A program made the translations under genes and the position numbers. The notes beneath the pieces are model-generated. The model had not been told where the DNA came from. It saw nothing but the letters and a program-made list of their open reading frames with translations, and did not search any database. 6,978 bases of DNA from an uncultured Synergistia bacterium (lineage in GTDB: Bacteria > Eremiobacterota > SpSt-956 > JAKJGF01), in assembly GCA_937888925.1 (NCBI GenBank), contig CALARM010000685.1, positions 1 to 6,978 on the forward strand, read 5' to 3'. This document shows positions 1 through 4,892 of the stretch, in pieces (the stretch's first letter is position 1; each line of letters opens with the position of its first letter).

Positions 1-400
1 TTCCGTCAGGATTTATGGCATAAAGATGTTTATCTTTTGAGCCGAAATATATGGTGCCTGATTTGGTGACTGAAGGTGTCGACGTTACAAACCCTCCTGT
101 AGTGAATCTCCATTTCATTTTCCCTCTTTTATTATCCAGCGCATAGAGGTGTTTATCCCAGGAACCGAAATAAAGGGTGCTATCAGGGCCTATTACCAGA
201 CTGGAAGAAATATTATCCTTAACCCTGAATCTCCACTTGAGCTTTCTTCCTCTATGAGGTCTTGAATATTCACTGACTCCGGTATTCTGAAGATTGCCAC
301 GGAATTTTGGCCACGGAGTCTGTGCCAGAGCATTGATTCCTGAAGAACCTTTCTGCGGATAGAATACAAGTTCTGATTTTTCCTTTTTACGCCAGAACAT
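1..400 (-). CDS. PQQ-like beta-propeller (BamB-like WD40/quinoprotein fold) protein, N-terminal part, cut by window edge
   Basis: Reading the minus strand from ATG at 400-398 gives 133 uninterrupted codons to the window edge, so the C-terminal part is missing. The protein starts MFWRKKEKSEL and has no signal peptide. Around residues 29-43 it carries PWPKFRGNLQNTGVS, the typical opening of PQQ-like propeller repeat proteins. Two blade-like repeats follow, of the form KWRF-x(n)-LYFGSxDKHLYALD, the second ending at the edge with YFGSKDKHLYAINPDG. Such repeats build beta-propellers used for protein-protein contact (BamB-like) or, with extra residues, for cofactor binding in dehydrogenases. No catalytic residues are visible in this part, so an enzyme is not supported. 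The start overlaps the end of the upstream acetyltransferase by 14 nt. A GGGAGGAA site 7 nt before the ATG, inside the upstream gene, supports this start and suggests coupled translation. Confidence 0.85.
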   Translation of the reverse strand, partial: MFWRKKEKSELVFYPQKGSSGINALAQTPWPKFRGNLQNTGVSEYSRPHRGRKLKWRFRVKDNISSSLVIGPDSTLYFGSWDKHLYALDNKRGKMKWRFTTGGFVTSTPSVTKSGTIYFGSKDKHLYAINPDG

Positions 401-920
401 TTACATATTCCTCCCTGAGTAAAGCCATAATATACTGATCATAATATTTGCCTTCCACGAAAAGCCTTTTTTTGAGACATCCTTCAATATTAAAACCGCA
501 TTTTTCATAGCATTTTATAGCACGTTTATTATATTCTGCCACATTTACTTCAATTCTTCTTAAAGAAAGTTCATTAAAAGCAAAATCAATTAAAGTCAAA
601 ATAGCATCTGTACCATAACCTTTACGCCAGTATTCCTTTTCACCTATCATTATAATAATATAAGATGAACCTTCCCTCCATCTTATATCATAGAGATCTA
701 TTGTACCTATTGCCTTTTTATCGAAAGCATGTATAATAAAAAATTCTTTTGTCCTGTCAAAAATACTGTTATTATAGCAGATTTCTACATCATCAAAGGA
801 AGGAGGGAAAGGATGAATATTTAAAAGACTGTGTATTTCAGGATCATTCCACCAGATCCAGATTCTACTGTAATCTTCTTTTTCGGGCCTTCTGATACAG
901 GATTTTTTACCGAACAACAT
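387..920 (-). CDS. GNAT family N-acetyltransferase, RimJ/RimL type
   Basis: This 177-residue protein has the length and layout of RimJ/RimL-type GNAT acetyltransferases, which move an acetyl group from acetyl-CoA to a protein N-terminus or small amine. An N-terminal IRRPEKEDYSRIWIWWNDPEI (residues 9-29) resembles the LRP..DA..l..w..dpe opening of the family. Motif A, which binds the CoA pyrophosphate, is at about 92-104 (IGEKEYWRKGYGT, core R99-x-G-x-G103). Motif B is at about 124-143 (EVNVAEYNKRAIKCYEKCGF, with N131, A134, Y138, G142-F143). The C-terminal GKYYDQYIMALLREEY is also typical. The ATG at 920 is preceded by AAAGGATG at good spacing. It is the first gene of a two-gene minus-strand unit with the propeller gene. 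The substrate cannot be told. I could not identify a convincing promoter upstream; the nearby palindrome makes the region hard to read. Confidence 0.9.
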   Translation of the reverse strand: MLFGKKSCIRRPEKEDYSRIWIWWNDPEIHSLLNIHPFPPSFDDVEICYNNSIFDRTKEFFIIHAFDKKAIGTIDLYDIRWREGSSYIIIMIGEKEYWRKGYGTDAILTLIDFAFNELSLRRIEVNVAEYNKRAIKCYEKCGFNIEGCLKKRLFVEGKYYDQYIMALLREEYVNVLA

Positions 921-961
921 AGATGGTCATCCTTTATAGTTAATATAGTAAGTAGTGAGCT

Positions 962-1189
962 GACCTTATACTGCACCGGGTAAATTAGTAACCATTCTAT
1001 CAGCTTCTGCCTGACAGGCTCTTACGAAGAAAAATAATTTGCCTTATATAATTTGTTTTACAGACAATAAATTAACCGTTATTTAATTTTTAATTCTATA
1101 TAAAAAACTAATTTTTCTTCTCCAGACCCTGCCAGGCAGAAGCTTTTTATGGATACCCTTTTACCTGTTTCGGTACTTAGCATAAAGTC
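962..1189. repeat. Long imperfect inverted repeat (MITE-like or structured palindrome)
   Basis: The two halves of this spacer are reverse complements over about 90 nt each, around a loop at 1051-1096. The best block is AGCTTCTGCCTGACAGG (1002-1018) against CCTGCCAGGCAGAAGCT (1128-1144), 16 of 17 matching. Further inward, GAAGAAAAAT (1026-1035) pairs with 1111-1120, and TTATATA (1044-1050) with 1097-1103. Outward, GTAACCAT pairs with ATGGATAC (7 of 8), GGTAAA with TTTACC, ACCG with CGGT, and GACCTTAT with ATAAAGTC (7 of 8). Weaker similarity reaches 952-1202. A smaller inverted repeat, AAATTAA/TTAATTT (1069-1075, 1083-1089), lies in the loop. Several mismatches become G-U pairs in a minus-strand transcript, so the fold would be better as RNA in that direction. 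No transposase, ORF or clear target duplication is seen. It could be a decayed MITE or a structured RNA element. Confidence 0.75.
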
Positions 1190-1194
1190 TTCCT

Positions 1195-1208
1195 CCCATT
1201 ACGGGTCA
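1195..1208. repeat. Short heptamer repeat cluster (CCCATTA CGGGTCA)
   Basis: Two adjacent 7-mers, CCCATTA and CGGGTCA, followed by CGAATAT, lie at the outer end of the palindrome. The same words in the same phase recur on the opposite strand in front of the oxidoreductase gene (6833-6860, which on the minus strand reads CGCGTCA, CGTGTTA, CGCGTCA, CCCATTA). The match between distant spacers suggests one dispersed family. On its own this two-unit cluster would be unremarkable. Confidence 0.55.
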
Positions 1209-1272
1209 CGAATATATTATATCAGGTTTACAACAAATTTTCCAAACAATGTTACAAAAATTTAACACTATG

Positions 1273-1303
1273 TTAACAAATTTTCTATTATATATGATAT
1301 AAT
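1273..1303 (+). promoter_or_regulatory. Sigma70-like extended -10 promoter for the 1347 gene, with upstream TTAACA repeats
   Basis: TGATATAAT at 1295-1303 is a perfect -10 box (TATAAT, 1298-1303) with an extended TGN. TTAACA at 1273-1278 is the candidate -35, at a long 19-nt spacing that an extended -10 can tolerate. A second TTAACA at 1262 and a TTACA at 1252 repeat the motif at 10-11 bp intervals, on one face of the helix. Transcription would start near 1310, giving a leader of about 37 nt that ends in the GGGGGGAGAG ribosome binding site. Confidence 0.65.
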
Positions 1304-1346
1304 TAAAACAGATAATTTTGAAAAAATTAAGTCAGGGGGGAGAGAT

Positions 1347-1709
1347 ATGGCCCAGAGAAGACAGAATGATGATGGATTGGCTGCCATTAATGCCGTATCA
1401 GCAAGAAGGAAAAAACCGGGTATTACTCTCGGTACAAGGGTAGATACAATTCATGGCAAAAAAATGACAGAAATCTCACGTAAGGGACAGGCACAGGGAC
1501 TTCATGGCCAGGAAAAATCGGTCTGGCTAAAAGATCGTGTTACTCTGAGTGTAGAAGCACAGTTATTATTGATGGAAATGAGAAGAACCAGTCCTGTTGA
1601 CCTGGAAAATATGGAATATACCAACAGGATAGATAATCTGGAAGTAAAATCAAATATTCATGTCCAGATACTTCCATTTGGCGCATATCGTCTCTGTTTT
1701 AAAGGTTAA
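1347..1709 (+). CDS. Small basic protein of unknown function
   Basis: I do not recognise this 120-residue protein. The first 60 residues are hydrophilic and rich in Arg, Lys and Gln (MAQRRQNDDG..., SARRKKPG, HGKKMTEISRKGQAQG) and are probably disordered. Residues 63-78 (DRVTLSVEAQLLLMEM) form a likely amphipathic helix. They resemble the D-x-V-x-L-S-x-x-A phrase found in FlgM-like anti-sigma factors and some flagellar proteins, but the rest does not fit, so this is only a hint. The C-terminus (HVQILPFGAYRLCFKG) is more hydrophobic. There is no signal peptide or membrane segment. The gene looks real: it has a strong promoter at 1273-1303, a GGGGGG-AGAG ribosome binding site before ATG, and a terminator 150 nt downstream, so it is transcribed on its own. 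Confidence 0.75.
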   Translation: MAQRRQNDDGLAAINAVSARRKKPGITLGTRVDTIHGKKMTEISRKGQAQGLHGQEKSVWLKDRVTLSVEAQLLLMEMRRTSPVDLENMEYTNRIDNLEVKSNIHVQILPFGAYRLCFKG

Positions 1710-1738
1710 TTACGTTAATAATATCGTTTAATAATATA

Positions 1739-1762
1739 TATTTGCACTATTCAGTGTAAATA
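1739..1762 (+). other. Palindromic stem-loop in the 3' region of the small orphan gene
   Basis: TATTTGCACT (1739-1748) pairs with AGTGTAAATA (1753-1762) over 10 bp, with one G-T wobble and a 4-nt ATTC loop. It begins 30 nt after the stop codon. There is no U-run behind it, so it is not a standard terminator. It may be an RNA 3'-end stabiliser or a dyad operator with half-site TTTRCACT. The rest of 1710-1860 is AT-rich, and I see no ORF or known RNA in it. Confidence 0.5.
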
Positions 1763-1860
1763 AAGCTGTTTAATTTAAAGGTAGAGGGATTTTCATTTTT
1801 AATGGCGTAAAATCAATCTTTCAGGATAATTTATTTAAAGAAAGTTAATCTAAATAATTT

Positions 1861-1890
1861 ATAAAAAAACCGAAAGGTTTTTTTATTTTT
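1861..1890 (+). terminator. Rho-independent terminator
   Basis: An 11-bp stem (ATAAAAAAACC, 1861-1871, with GGTTTTTTTAT, 1876-1886) closes on a GAAA tetraloop (1872-1875). Its 3' arm is a run of seven T, followed by further T to 1890. This is a classic AT-rich terminator ending the 1347-1709 transcript and separating it from the operon starting at 2000. The A-run on the 5' side means it might also work on the other strand. Confidence 0.85.
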
Positions 1891-1909
1891 ATAAGGAATT
1901 TTTATATGG

Positions 1910-1979
1910 TTTAGACTTGAAGGTTTAAGGTTAAAAACTATTTTCTATGGCTAAACTATTATAAACCTTAAACTATAAT
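1910..1979 (+). promoter_or_regulatory. Candidate promoter/operator region of the three-gene operon, built of degenerate heptamers
   Basis: TATAAT at 1974-1979 is a good -10 box 20 nt before the 2000 ATG, but no convincing -35 is visible (CTAAAC at 1951-1956). A 10-bp inverted repeat, GTTTAAGGTT (1923-1932) and AACCTTAAAC (1964-1973), has its right arm directly against the -10 box, as an operator would. The stretch also reads as ten in-phase degenerate 7-mers (TTTAGAC, TTGAAGG, TTTAAGG, then CTATTTT, CTATGGC, TTATAAA, CCTTAAA, CTATAAT), so the dyad may simply result from units of opposite strand. The leader would be very short, with only a weak AAAGG ribosome binding site. Confidence 0.4.
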
Positions 1980-1999
1980 CCCTGAAAGGCAGAAAATAT

Positions 2000-3199
2000 A
2001 TGGGTGTATATAAAGAATATAAATCCCACAGAGATCCCAGGAAATTTCTGGAAAAATTCTCAAAAAACATATCATCTTCGGACAAAGAAGAAGACGAAGA
2101 AATTTCAGAGGAAACCACAGAGGAAACAGAAGGGGAAAAATATAAAGTTCCTGTTTCACGGGCTGCTATGGATTATAGATATGTGAATAAAAAATGTCAG
2201 GAATTTCTGGTAGATCTTATTTCAGAGGAAAATTTTCGTTTTATTTTACAATCGGAAAAAGAAAAACTGGATAAATTCGGAAAAGGTTTTGATAATTTCG
2301 GCTTCAAATCTAAAGGATTATCGTGGGAAAGAGAACTTCAGGTAAAAAATTTATTTTTAAAATCTGTAAAAGAATTTGAAACAGGCCTGAAACATCTTGA
2401 AGAATATTTGGAGAAGAGACATAAATCTTTTTTAAATTCTGCAACTCAGCTTATAACATCAGGAGGAGAAAAAGCTGCCTTTGTACGACAGCTTCTCGGG
2501 AAAACAGCAAAAGAAATCATAGAAGATATAAAATCCTATCTTGAAAAAGAAGGACAGATAAAAACACTGGAACCTTCCGGTGATACTGCAACAGAGATTA
2601 CGGTAAAAAAAGAAATTTATACAGACCCGGTCCAACAAATACAGGAAGAACCGGCCCGGCAGATACAGGAGACAGAACCGGCCCGGCAGATACAGGAAAT
2701 TACCGGTATTCCTGTTCCGGAAGAAAGAGAAGAAATATTTATTCCTGAGAGAGAGACTTACAAACTGGATATTGAACTTCTTGGCTCTATTCCCATCTTT
2801 TCAGGCCTCCCATCACAGGACATGGAAGAAATAGTTCCTCTACTTCATATAAGCACTCACAATGAAGATGAAATTCTATATAGAGAAGGAACGGAAGCAG
2901 ACAGAGTCTATATTGTTGCTTCAGGAGAAATTGCCCTTTATAAAACAATGTCTTCTTATCCGGAAAAATCTGTAATAGTAATCAATATTAAAGAGGGAGA
3001 TATTTCCGGCGATATGGATGTTATAGACGAAGGGTCGAGGGCAACAAATGCAAAGATAATTTCTCCAGGTGCTGAATTATTATCTATATACAGGGAAGAT
3101 TTTCTTGGCATGCTAAGAAGTTATCCGCAGATAAGTCTCAATTTGAATAAAATTTATTCTTTCAGGTTAAGAGATATTTTACAGAAACTTACCGTATAG
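2000..3199 (+). CDS. Protein with C-terminal cyclic-nucleotide-binding (CAP_ED) domain and coiled/acidic N-terminal region
   Basis: The 399-residue product has four visible parts. Residues 25-48 are a very acidic Ser/Thr/Glu tract. Residues 55-190 are charged and mostly helical with no family I recognise. Residues 208-255 are a Pro/Glu/Gln linker containing three copies of (D/E)PxxQIQE. Residues 258-399 form a Crp-type cyclic-nucleotide-binding domain: LLGSIPIFSGLPSQDMEEIVPLL, then a beta-roll with REGTEADRVYIVASGEIALYK, and the phosphate-binding cassette at about 333-349 (GDISGDMDVIDEGSRAT). R347, which contacts the cyclic phosphate in the family, is present; the usual Glu of the GE motif is Asp (D338). 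The protein ends after the C-helix with no helix-turn-helix, signal peptide or membrane segment. I infer a cytoplasmic ligand sensor acting by protein contact rather than a transcription factor. It is first in an operon with the next two genes. The ribosome binding site is weak (AAAGGCAG, about 9 nt from ATG). Confidence 0.85.
   Translation: MGVYKEYKSHRDPRKFLEKFSKNISSSDKEEDEEISEETTEETEGEKYKVPVSRAAMDYRYVNKKCQEFLVDLISEENFRFILQSEKEKLDKFGKGFDNFGFKSKGLSWERELQVKNLFLKSVKEFETGLKHLEEYLEKRHKSFLNSATQLITSGGEKAAFVRQLLGKTAKEIIEDIKSYLEKEGQIKTLEPSGDTATEITVKKEIYTDPVQQIQEEPARQIQETEPARQIQEITGIPVPEEREEIFIPERETYKLDIELLGSIPIFSGLPSQDMEEIVPLLHISTHNEDEILYREGTEADRVYIVASGEIALYKTMSSYPEKSVIVINIKEGDISGDMDVIDEGSRATNAKIISPGAELLSIYREDFLGMLRSYPQISLNLNKIYSFRLRDILQKLTV
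2625..2697 (+). repeat. In-frame tandem repeat coding (D/E)PxxQIQE
   Basis: A perfect 23-bp direct repeat (2648-2670 and 2675-2697), each copy containing CCGGCCCGGCAGATACAGGA, codes EPARQIQE twice. A diverged copy at about 2625-2648 codes DPVQQIQE. Periods are 24 and 27 nt, so the frame is kept. The CCGGCCCGG core is much more GC-rich than its surroundings. It sits in the flexible linker between the helical region and the cyclic-nucleotide domain, where copy number could change linker length. Confidence 0.85.
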
Positions 3200-3220
3200 A
3201 AACGTGAAATACGAAACAAT
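3200..3220. repeat. Three-unit heptamer repeat after the stop codon
   Basis: AAACGTG, AAATACG and AAACAAT follow each other in 7-bp phase directly after the TAG of the cyclic-nucleotide-domain gene, within the 45-nt gap before the next gene. The units are degenerate and AT-rich, so chance cannot be excluded. The position next to a stop codon matches the other heptamer clusters in the window. Confidence 0.4.
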
Positions 3221-3244
3221 CAATTTTAATTTAGAAAAGAAGTC

Positions 3245-3592
3245 ATGTATATGTATACTGTTTATACAGGAAAAGATATTAAAGAGTCATCAGAATATTT
3301 AAAGAAAAGGCTTGAGAGGGAATTATCCGTAAAAGTTGATATTATCTTTGAAGAAAAATTACATACCCTCCAGGATCTGTTAAATTATTCAAAACTTATG
3401 AAAGACATAGATAAAGCAGGAGGTTCTTTCACAAGTTACCAGGATTTTCAGGTAAAAAATATAAAAAAACATGAAAAGAAACAAAGCAGTCTATCTATGA
3501 ATATATATCCCGAATATATAGATACATTTGCTTCTATAATTCAGAGTCTATTAGATAAAAACTTTTCCTTCGAAGTGAGAATTTACGAATAG
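3245..3592 (+). CDS. Conserved-looking small protein of unknown function
   Basis: The 115-residue product has no family I recognise. It opens with a beta strand (MYMYTVYTGKD), then a charged helix (ESSEYLKKRLERELSVKVDIIFEEKLH). After a Lys-rich middle (FQVKNIKKHEKKQSS) comes a hydrophobic C-terminal part (IYPEYIDTFASIIQSLLDKNFSFEVRIYE). The beta-alpha-beta-like pattern suggests a small alpha/beta cytoplasmic protein; no signal peptide or membrane helix is seen. ATG at 3245 has an AGAAAAGAAG site before it, and a second in-frame ATG at 3251 is an alternative start. It lies 45 nt after the cyclic-nucleotide-domain gene and 13 nt before the TPR gene, and its stop codon is part of the TPR gene's ribosome binding site. 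It is therefore almost certainly in the same operon, perhaps as a partner of its neighbours. Confidence 0.75.
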   Translation: MYMYTVYTGKDIKESSEYLKKRLERELSVKVDIIFEEKLHTLQDLLNYSKLMKDIDKAGGSFTSYQDFQVKNIKKHEKKQSSLSMNIYPEYIDTFASIIQSLLDKNFSFEVRIYE

Positions 3593-3605
3593 GGAGGGAC
3601 TTTAT

Positions 3606-4244
3606 GTGAGTCACAGAATAAAATATATTTTAACGATCTTAATATTATTTTTTAATATATCTCTATGTAAAGGGGAAACGATAGAAGAATTATTCGAAAA
3701 AGGTAATTCTCTGGCAAATAACGGAAGATACGAAGAAGCTATTGACTGTTACAACAGGATTTTAGATAAAAACCCCGCTATTATCGAAGCATGGAACTAT
3801 AAAGGTATAGCACTTCATAACATGTTTATCTATAAAGGAGCTATTGACTGTTACAATAAAGCACTGGACATCAGCCCGAAATACATAGAAGCTCTCGTTA
3901 ACAAAGGACTATCACTTTCAAAACTCGGAGAATATGATGAAGCTGAAGACTGTTATAATAAAGCACTGGATATAAATCCGAATGATATAGAAATACTCAT
4001 AAAAAAAGGTTGCTGCCTTTATAACAGAGGAGATTATGACGGAGCCATAGACTGTTACAATGATGTACTGAATATTAATCCAAGATATGTGAGAGCATTG
4101 AATTATAAAGGAGTAGCACTGCACAACCAGGGAGAATACGAAGAAGCTCTGGAATGTTATAATGAAGCATTAAATATTGATCCGAATTATACTGAAGCAT
4201 GGGATAACAGGAAAATTACTCTCAGAGCTTCAGGGAAATATTAG
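3606..4244 (+). CDS. Exported tetratricopeptide repeat (TPR) protein
   Basis: The 212-residue product starts with a signal-like segment (MSHRIKYILTILILFFNISLCKGE). The Cys at 21 might be lipidated, but Leu at -1 breaks the usual lipobox, so cleavage by signal peptidase I is equally possible. Five canonical 34-residue TPR units follow (28-61, 62-95, 96-129, 130-163, 164-197), with a partial sixth (198-212) as cap. Each has the W/Y-x-x-x-G, A/G and P positions of the motif. The second helix of each is nearly the same (Y-x-x-A-x-x-CYN-x-x-L-x-I-x-P), and the 102-bp DNA repeat is visible. TPR arrays are protein-binding scaffolds; here it would act outside the inner membrane. The start is GTG at 3606 with GGGAGGG 7 nt upstream; the ATG two bases earlier is followed at once by TGA. 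It is the last gene of the operon. Confidence 0.9.
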   Translation: MSHRIKYILTILILFFNISLCKGETIEELFEKGNSLANNGRYEEAIDCYNRILDKNPAIIEAWNYKGIALHNMFIYKGAIDCYNKALDISPKYIEALVNKGLSLSKLGEYDEAEDCYNKALDINPNDIEILIKKGCCLYNRGDYDGAIDCYNDVLNINPRYVRALNYKGVALHNQGEYEEALECYNEALNIDPNYTEAWDNRKITLRASGKY

Positions 4245-4246
4245 AA

Positions 4247-4358
4247 CAGTTACCAGTTATCAGTGACCAGTGACCGGATGCCAGTTATTATACACTTTTC
4301 ACTTTTCACTTTTCACTTTTCACTTTTCACTTCCCACTTCTCACTTCCCACTTCTCAC
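4247..4358. repeat. Sixteen-unit in-phase heptamer repeat array between convergent genes
   Basis: From 4247 to 4358 the sequence divides without a gap into sixteen 7-mers. Units 1-6 are of a CAGTTAT/CAGTGAC type (CAGTTAC, CAGTTAT, CAGTGAC twice, CGGATGC, CAGTTAT). Unit 7 is TATACAC. Units 8-12 are five identical TTTTCAC, and 13-16 alternate TTCCCAC and TTCTCAC. Phase is kept across the change of type. The array starts 3 nt after the TPR stop codon, and its last unit contains the TGA stop of the opposite YggT-like gene. Heptameric intergenic repeats of this kind are known in several bacteria, such as the short tandemly repeated repetitive sequences of cyanobacteria. Their function is not settled. 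Confidence 0.9.
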
Positions 4359-4822
4359 TTCTTCTTTATTATTTTCTTCACAAGACCGGCCACAACCGAT
4401 ATAAAAGAAACCATAACGGCATATAAAGCTATGGCTACAAGGGATTCACGTTCCAGATGAGGAGGTGATACAGATGAAACTGTGCCAAGTAAATGAAAGA
4501 CAGGATATAAAAAAAGACCGGTTATCTTGTAAATTATATTATCCTTTACTCCGATGATTAAAAAAGCAAATCTCAAAGTAATAAGGGATAAAATTACAGT
4601 GAATATATAATTAATTATGTTGATGGCAATAGTTATCTTTTTTACAGTTGAAAAATCTGTTATAACCTTTTTATTAAGTTTTCCAGATACATCCGATATA
4701 CCGGTAAAAGGTAATCCCGTTTCACTCCCAATTATAATCTCATTATTATTTATCAGACGGGATTCATCTGTAAGACCGGTAAAAGGTATTACATAAATGT
4801 CCTTTACCAATTCCTCCGGCAT
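4355..4822 (-). CDS. YggT-like (YGGT family) integral membrane protein
   Basis: The 155-residue product has a soluble N-terminal part (1-60) and two hydrophobic segments, at about 64-92 and 127-147, ending in a Lys-rich tail (KKIIKKK). The segment ILSLITLRFAFLIIGVKDNIIYKITGLFLYPVFHLLG, then LVAIALYAVMVSF, follows the YGGT family pattern: LR-x-L-x-x-x-G, then Y-x-x-T-x-x-x-x-x-P-x-x. YggT proteins lie in the inner membrane and have no firmly known biochemical role. The added N-terminal region, with two PFTG(L/I)(T/S)DxS phrases 25 residues apart, is not typical. I choose ATG at 4822 because AAGGTGG lies 8 nt upstream; the in-frame GTG codons at 4834 and 4831 fall inside that site. The stop codon lies in the last heptamer of the downstream array. 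It is transcribed alone from the promoter at 4861-4892. Confidence 0.75.
   Translation of the reverse strand: MPEELVKDIYVIPFTGLTDESRLINNNEIIIGSETGLPFTGISDVSGKLNKKVITDFSTVKKITIAINIINYIFTVILSLITLRFAFLIIGVKDNIIYKITGLFLYPVFHLLGTVSSVSPPHLERESLVAIALYAVMVSFISVVAGLVKKIIKKK
4700..4788 (-). repeat. In-frame duplicated segment in the YggT-like gene
   Basis: ACCGGTAAAAGGTA occurs twice on the plus strand (4700-4713 and 4775-4788), exactly 75 bp apart, with partial similarity continuing on one side (CATCYG before each). On the coding strand it encodes PFTG(L/I)(T/S)DxS twice, 25 codons apart, before the first membrane helix. It looks like a small internal duplication. Confidence 0.7.
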
Positions 4823-4860
4823 TTTTAACACCACCTTATTTTAATTCATTATCTATTAAT

Positions 4861-4892
4861 ATTATACCCGAAATATATTGCTAAATTGTTAA
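4861..4892 (-). promoter_or_regulatory. Promoter of the YggT-like gene
   Basis: On the minus strand TATAAT (4866-4861) is a perfect -10 box 38 nt upstream of the chosen ATG. TTAACA (4892-4887) lies 20 nt further upstream, longer than an ideal spacing, so this copy may be an activator site rather than a true -35. The arrangement, TTAACA repeats then TATAAT 19-20 nt later, is the same as at the promoter for the 1347 gene. Confidence 0.55.

Noticed and set aside
1710..1890. Riboswitch ahead of the three-gene operon
   Set aside because: The terminator and upstream stem-loop show no recognised aptamer core. They lie more than 100 nt before the operon with a candidate promoter in between, so they fit the 3' end of the preceding gene.
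1968..2159. Minus-strand ORF of 63 codons opposite the sensor gene
   Set aside because: It is antisense to the acidic N-terminal tract of a well-supported gene; its hydrophobic product comes from reverse reading of Glu/Lys codons.
3918..4124. Minus-strand ORF of 68 codons opposite the TPR gene
   Set aside because: It is a reverse reading of the TPR repeats, without start signals.
4247..4358. CRISPR array
   Set aside because: Units are 7 bp and contiguous, with no spacers and no cas genes. The 11-bp array at 4882-4934 is rejected for the same reason.
4263..4460. Plus-strand ORF of 65 codons across the heptamer array
   Set aside because: Its HFSLFTFHFSL-type product is a direct reading of TTTTCAC units, and the rest is antisense to the YggT-like gene. 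It has no ribosome binding site.
4823..4834. GTG start of the YggT-like gene at 4834
   Set aside because: The GTG codons form part of the AAGGTGG ribosome binding site for the ATG at 4822.
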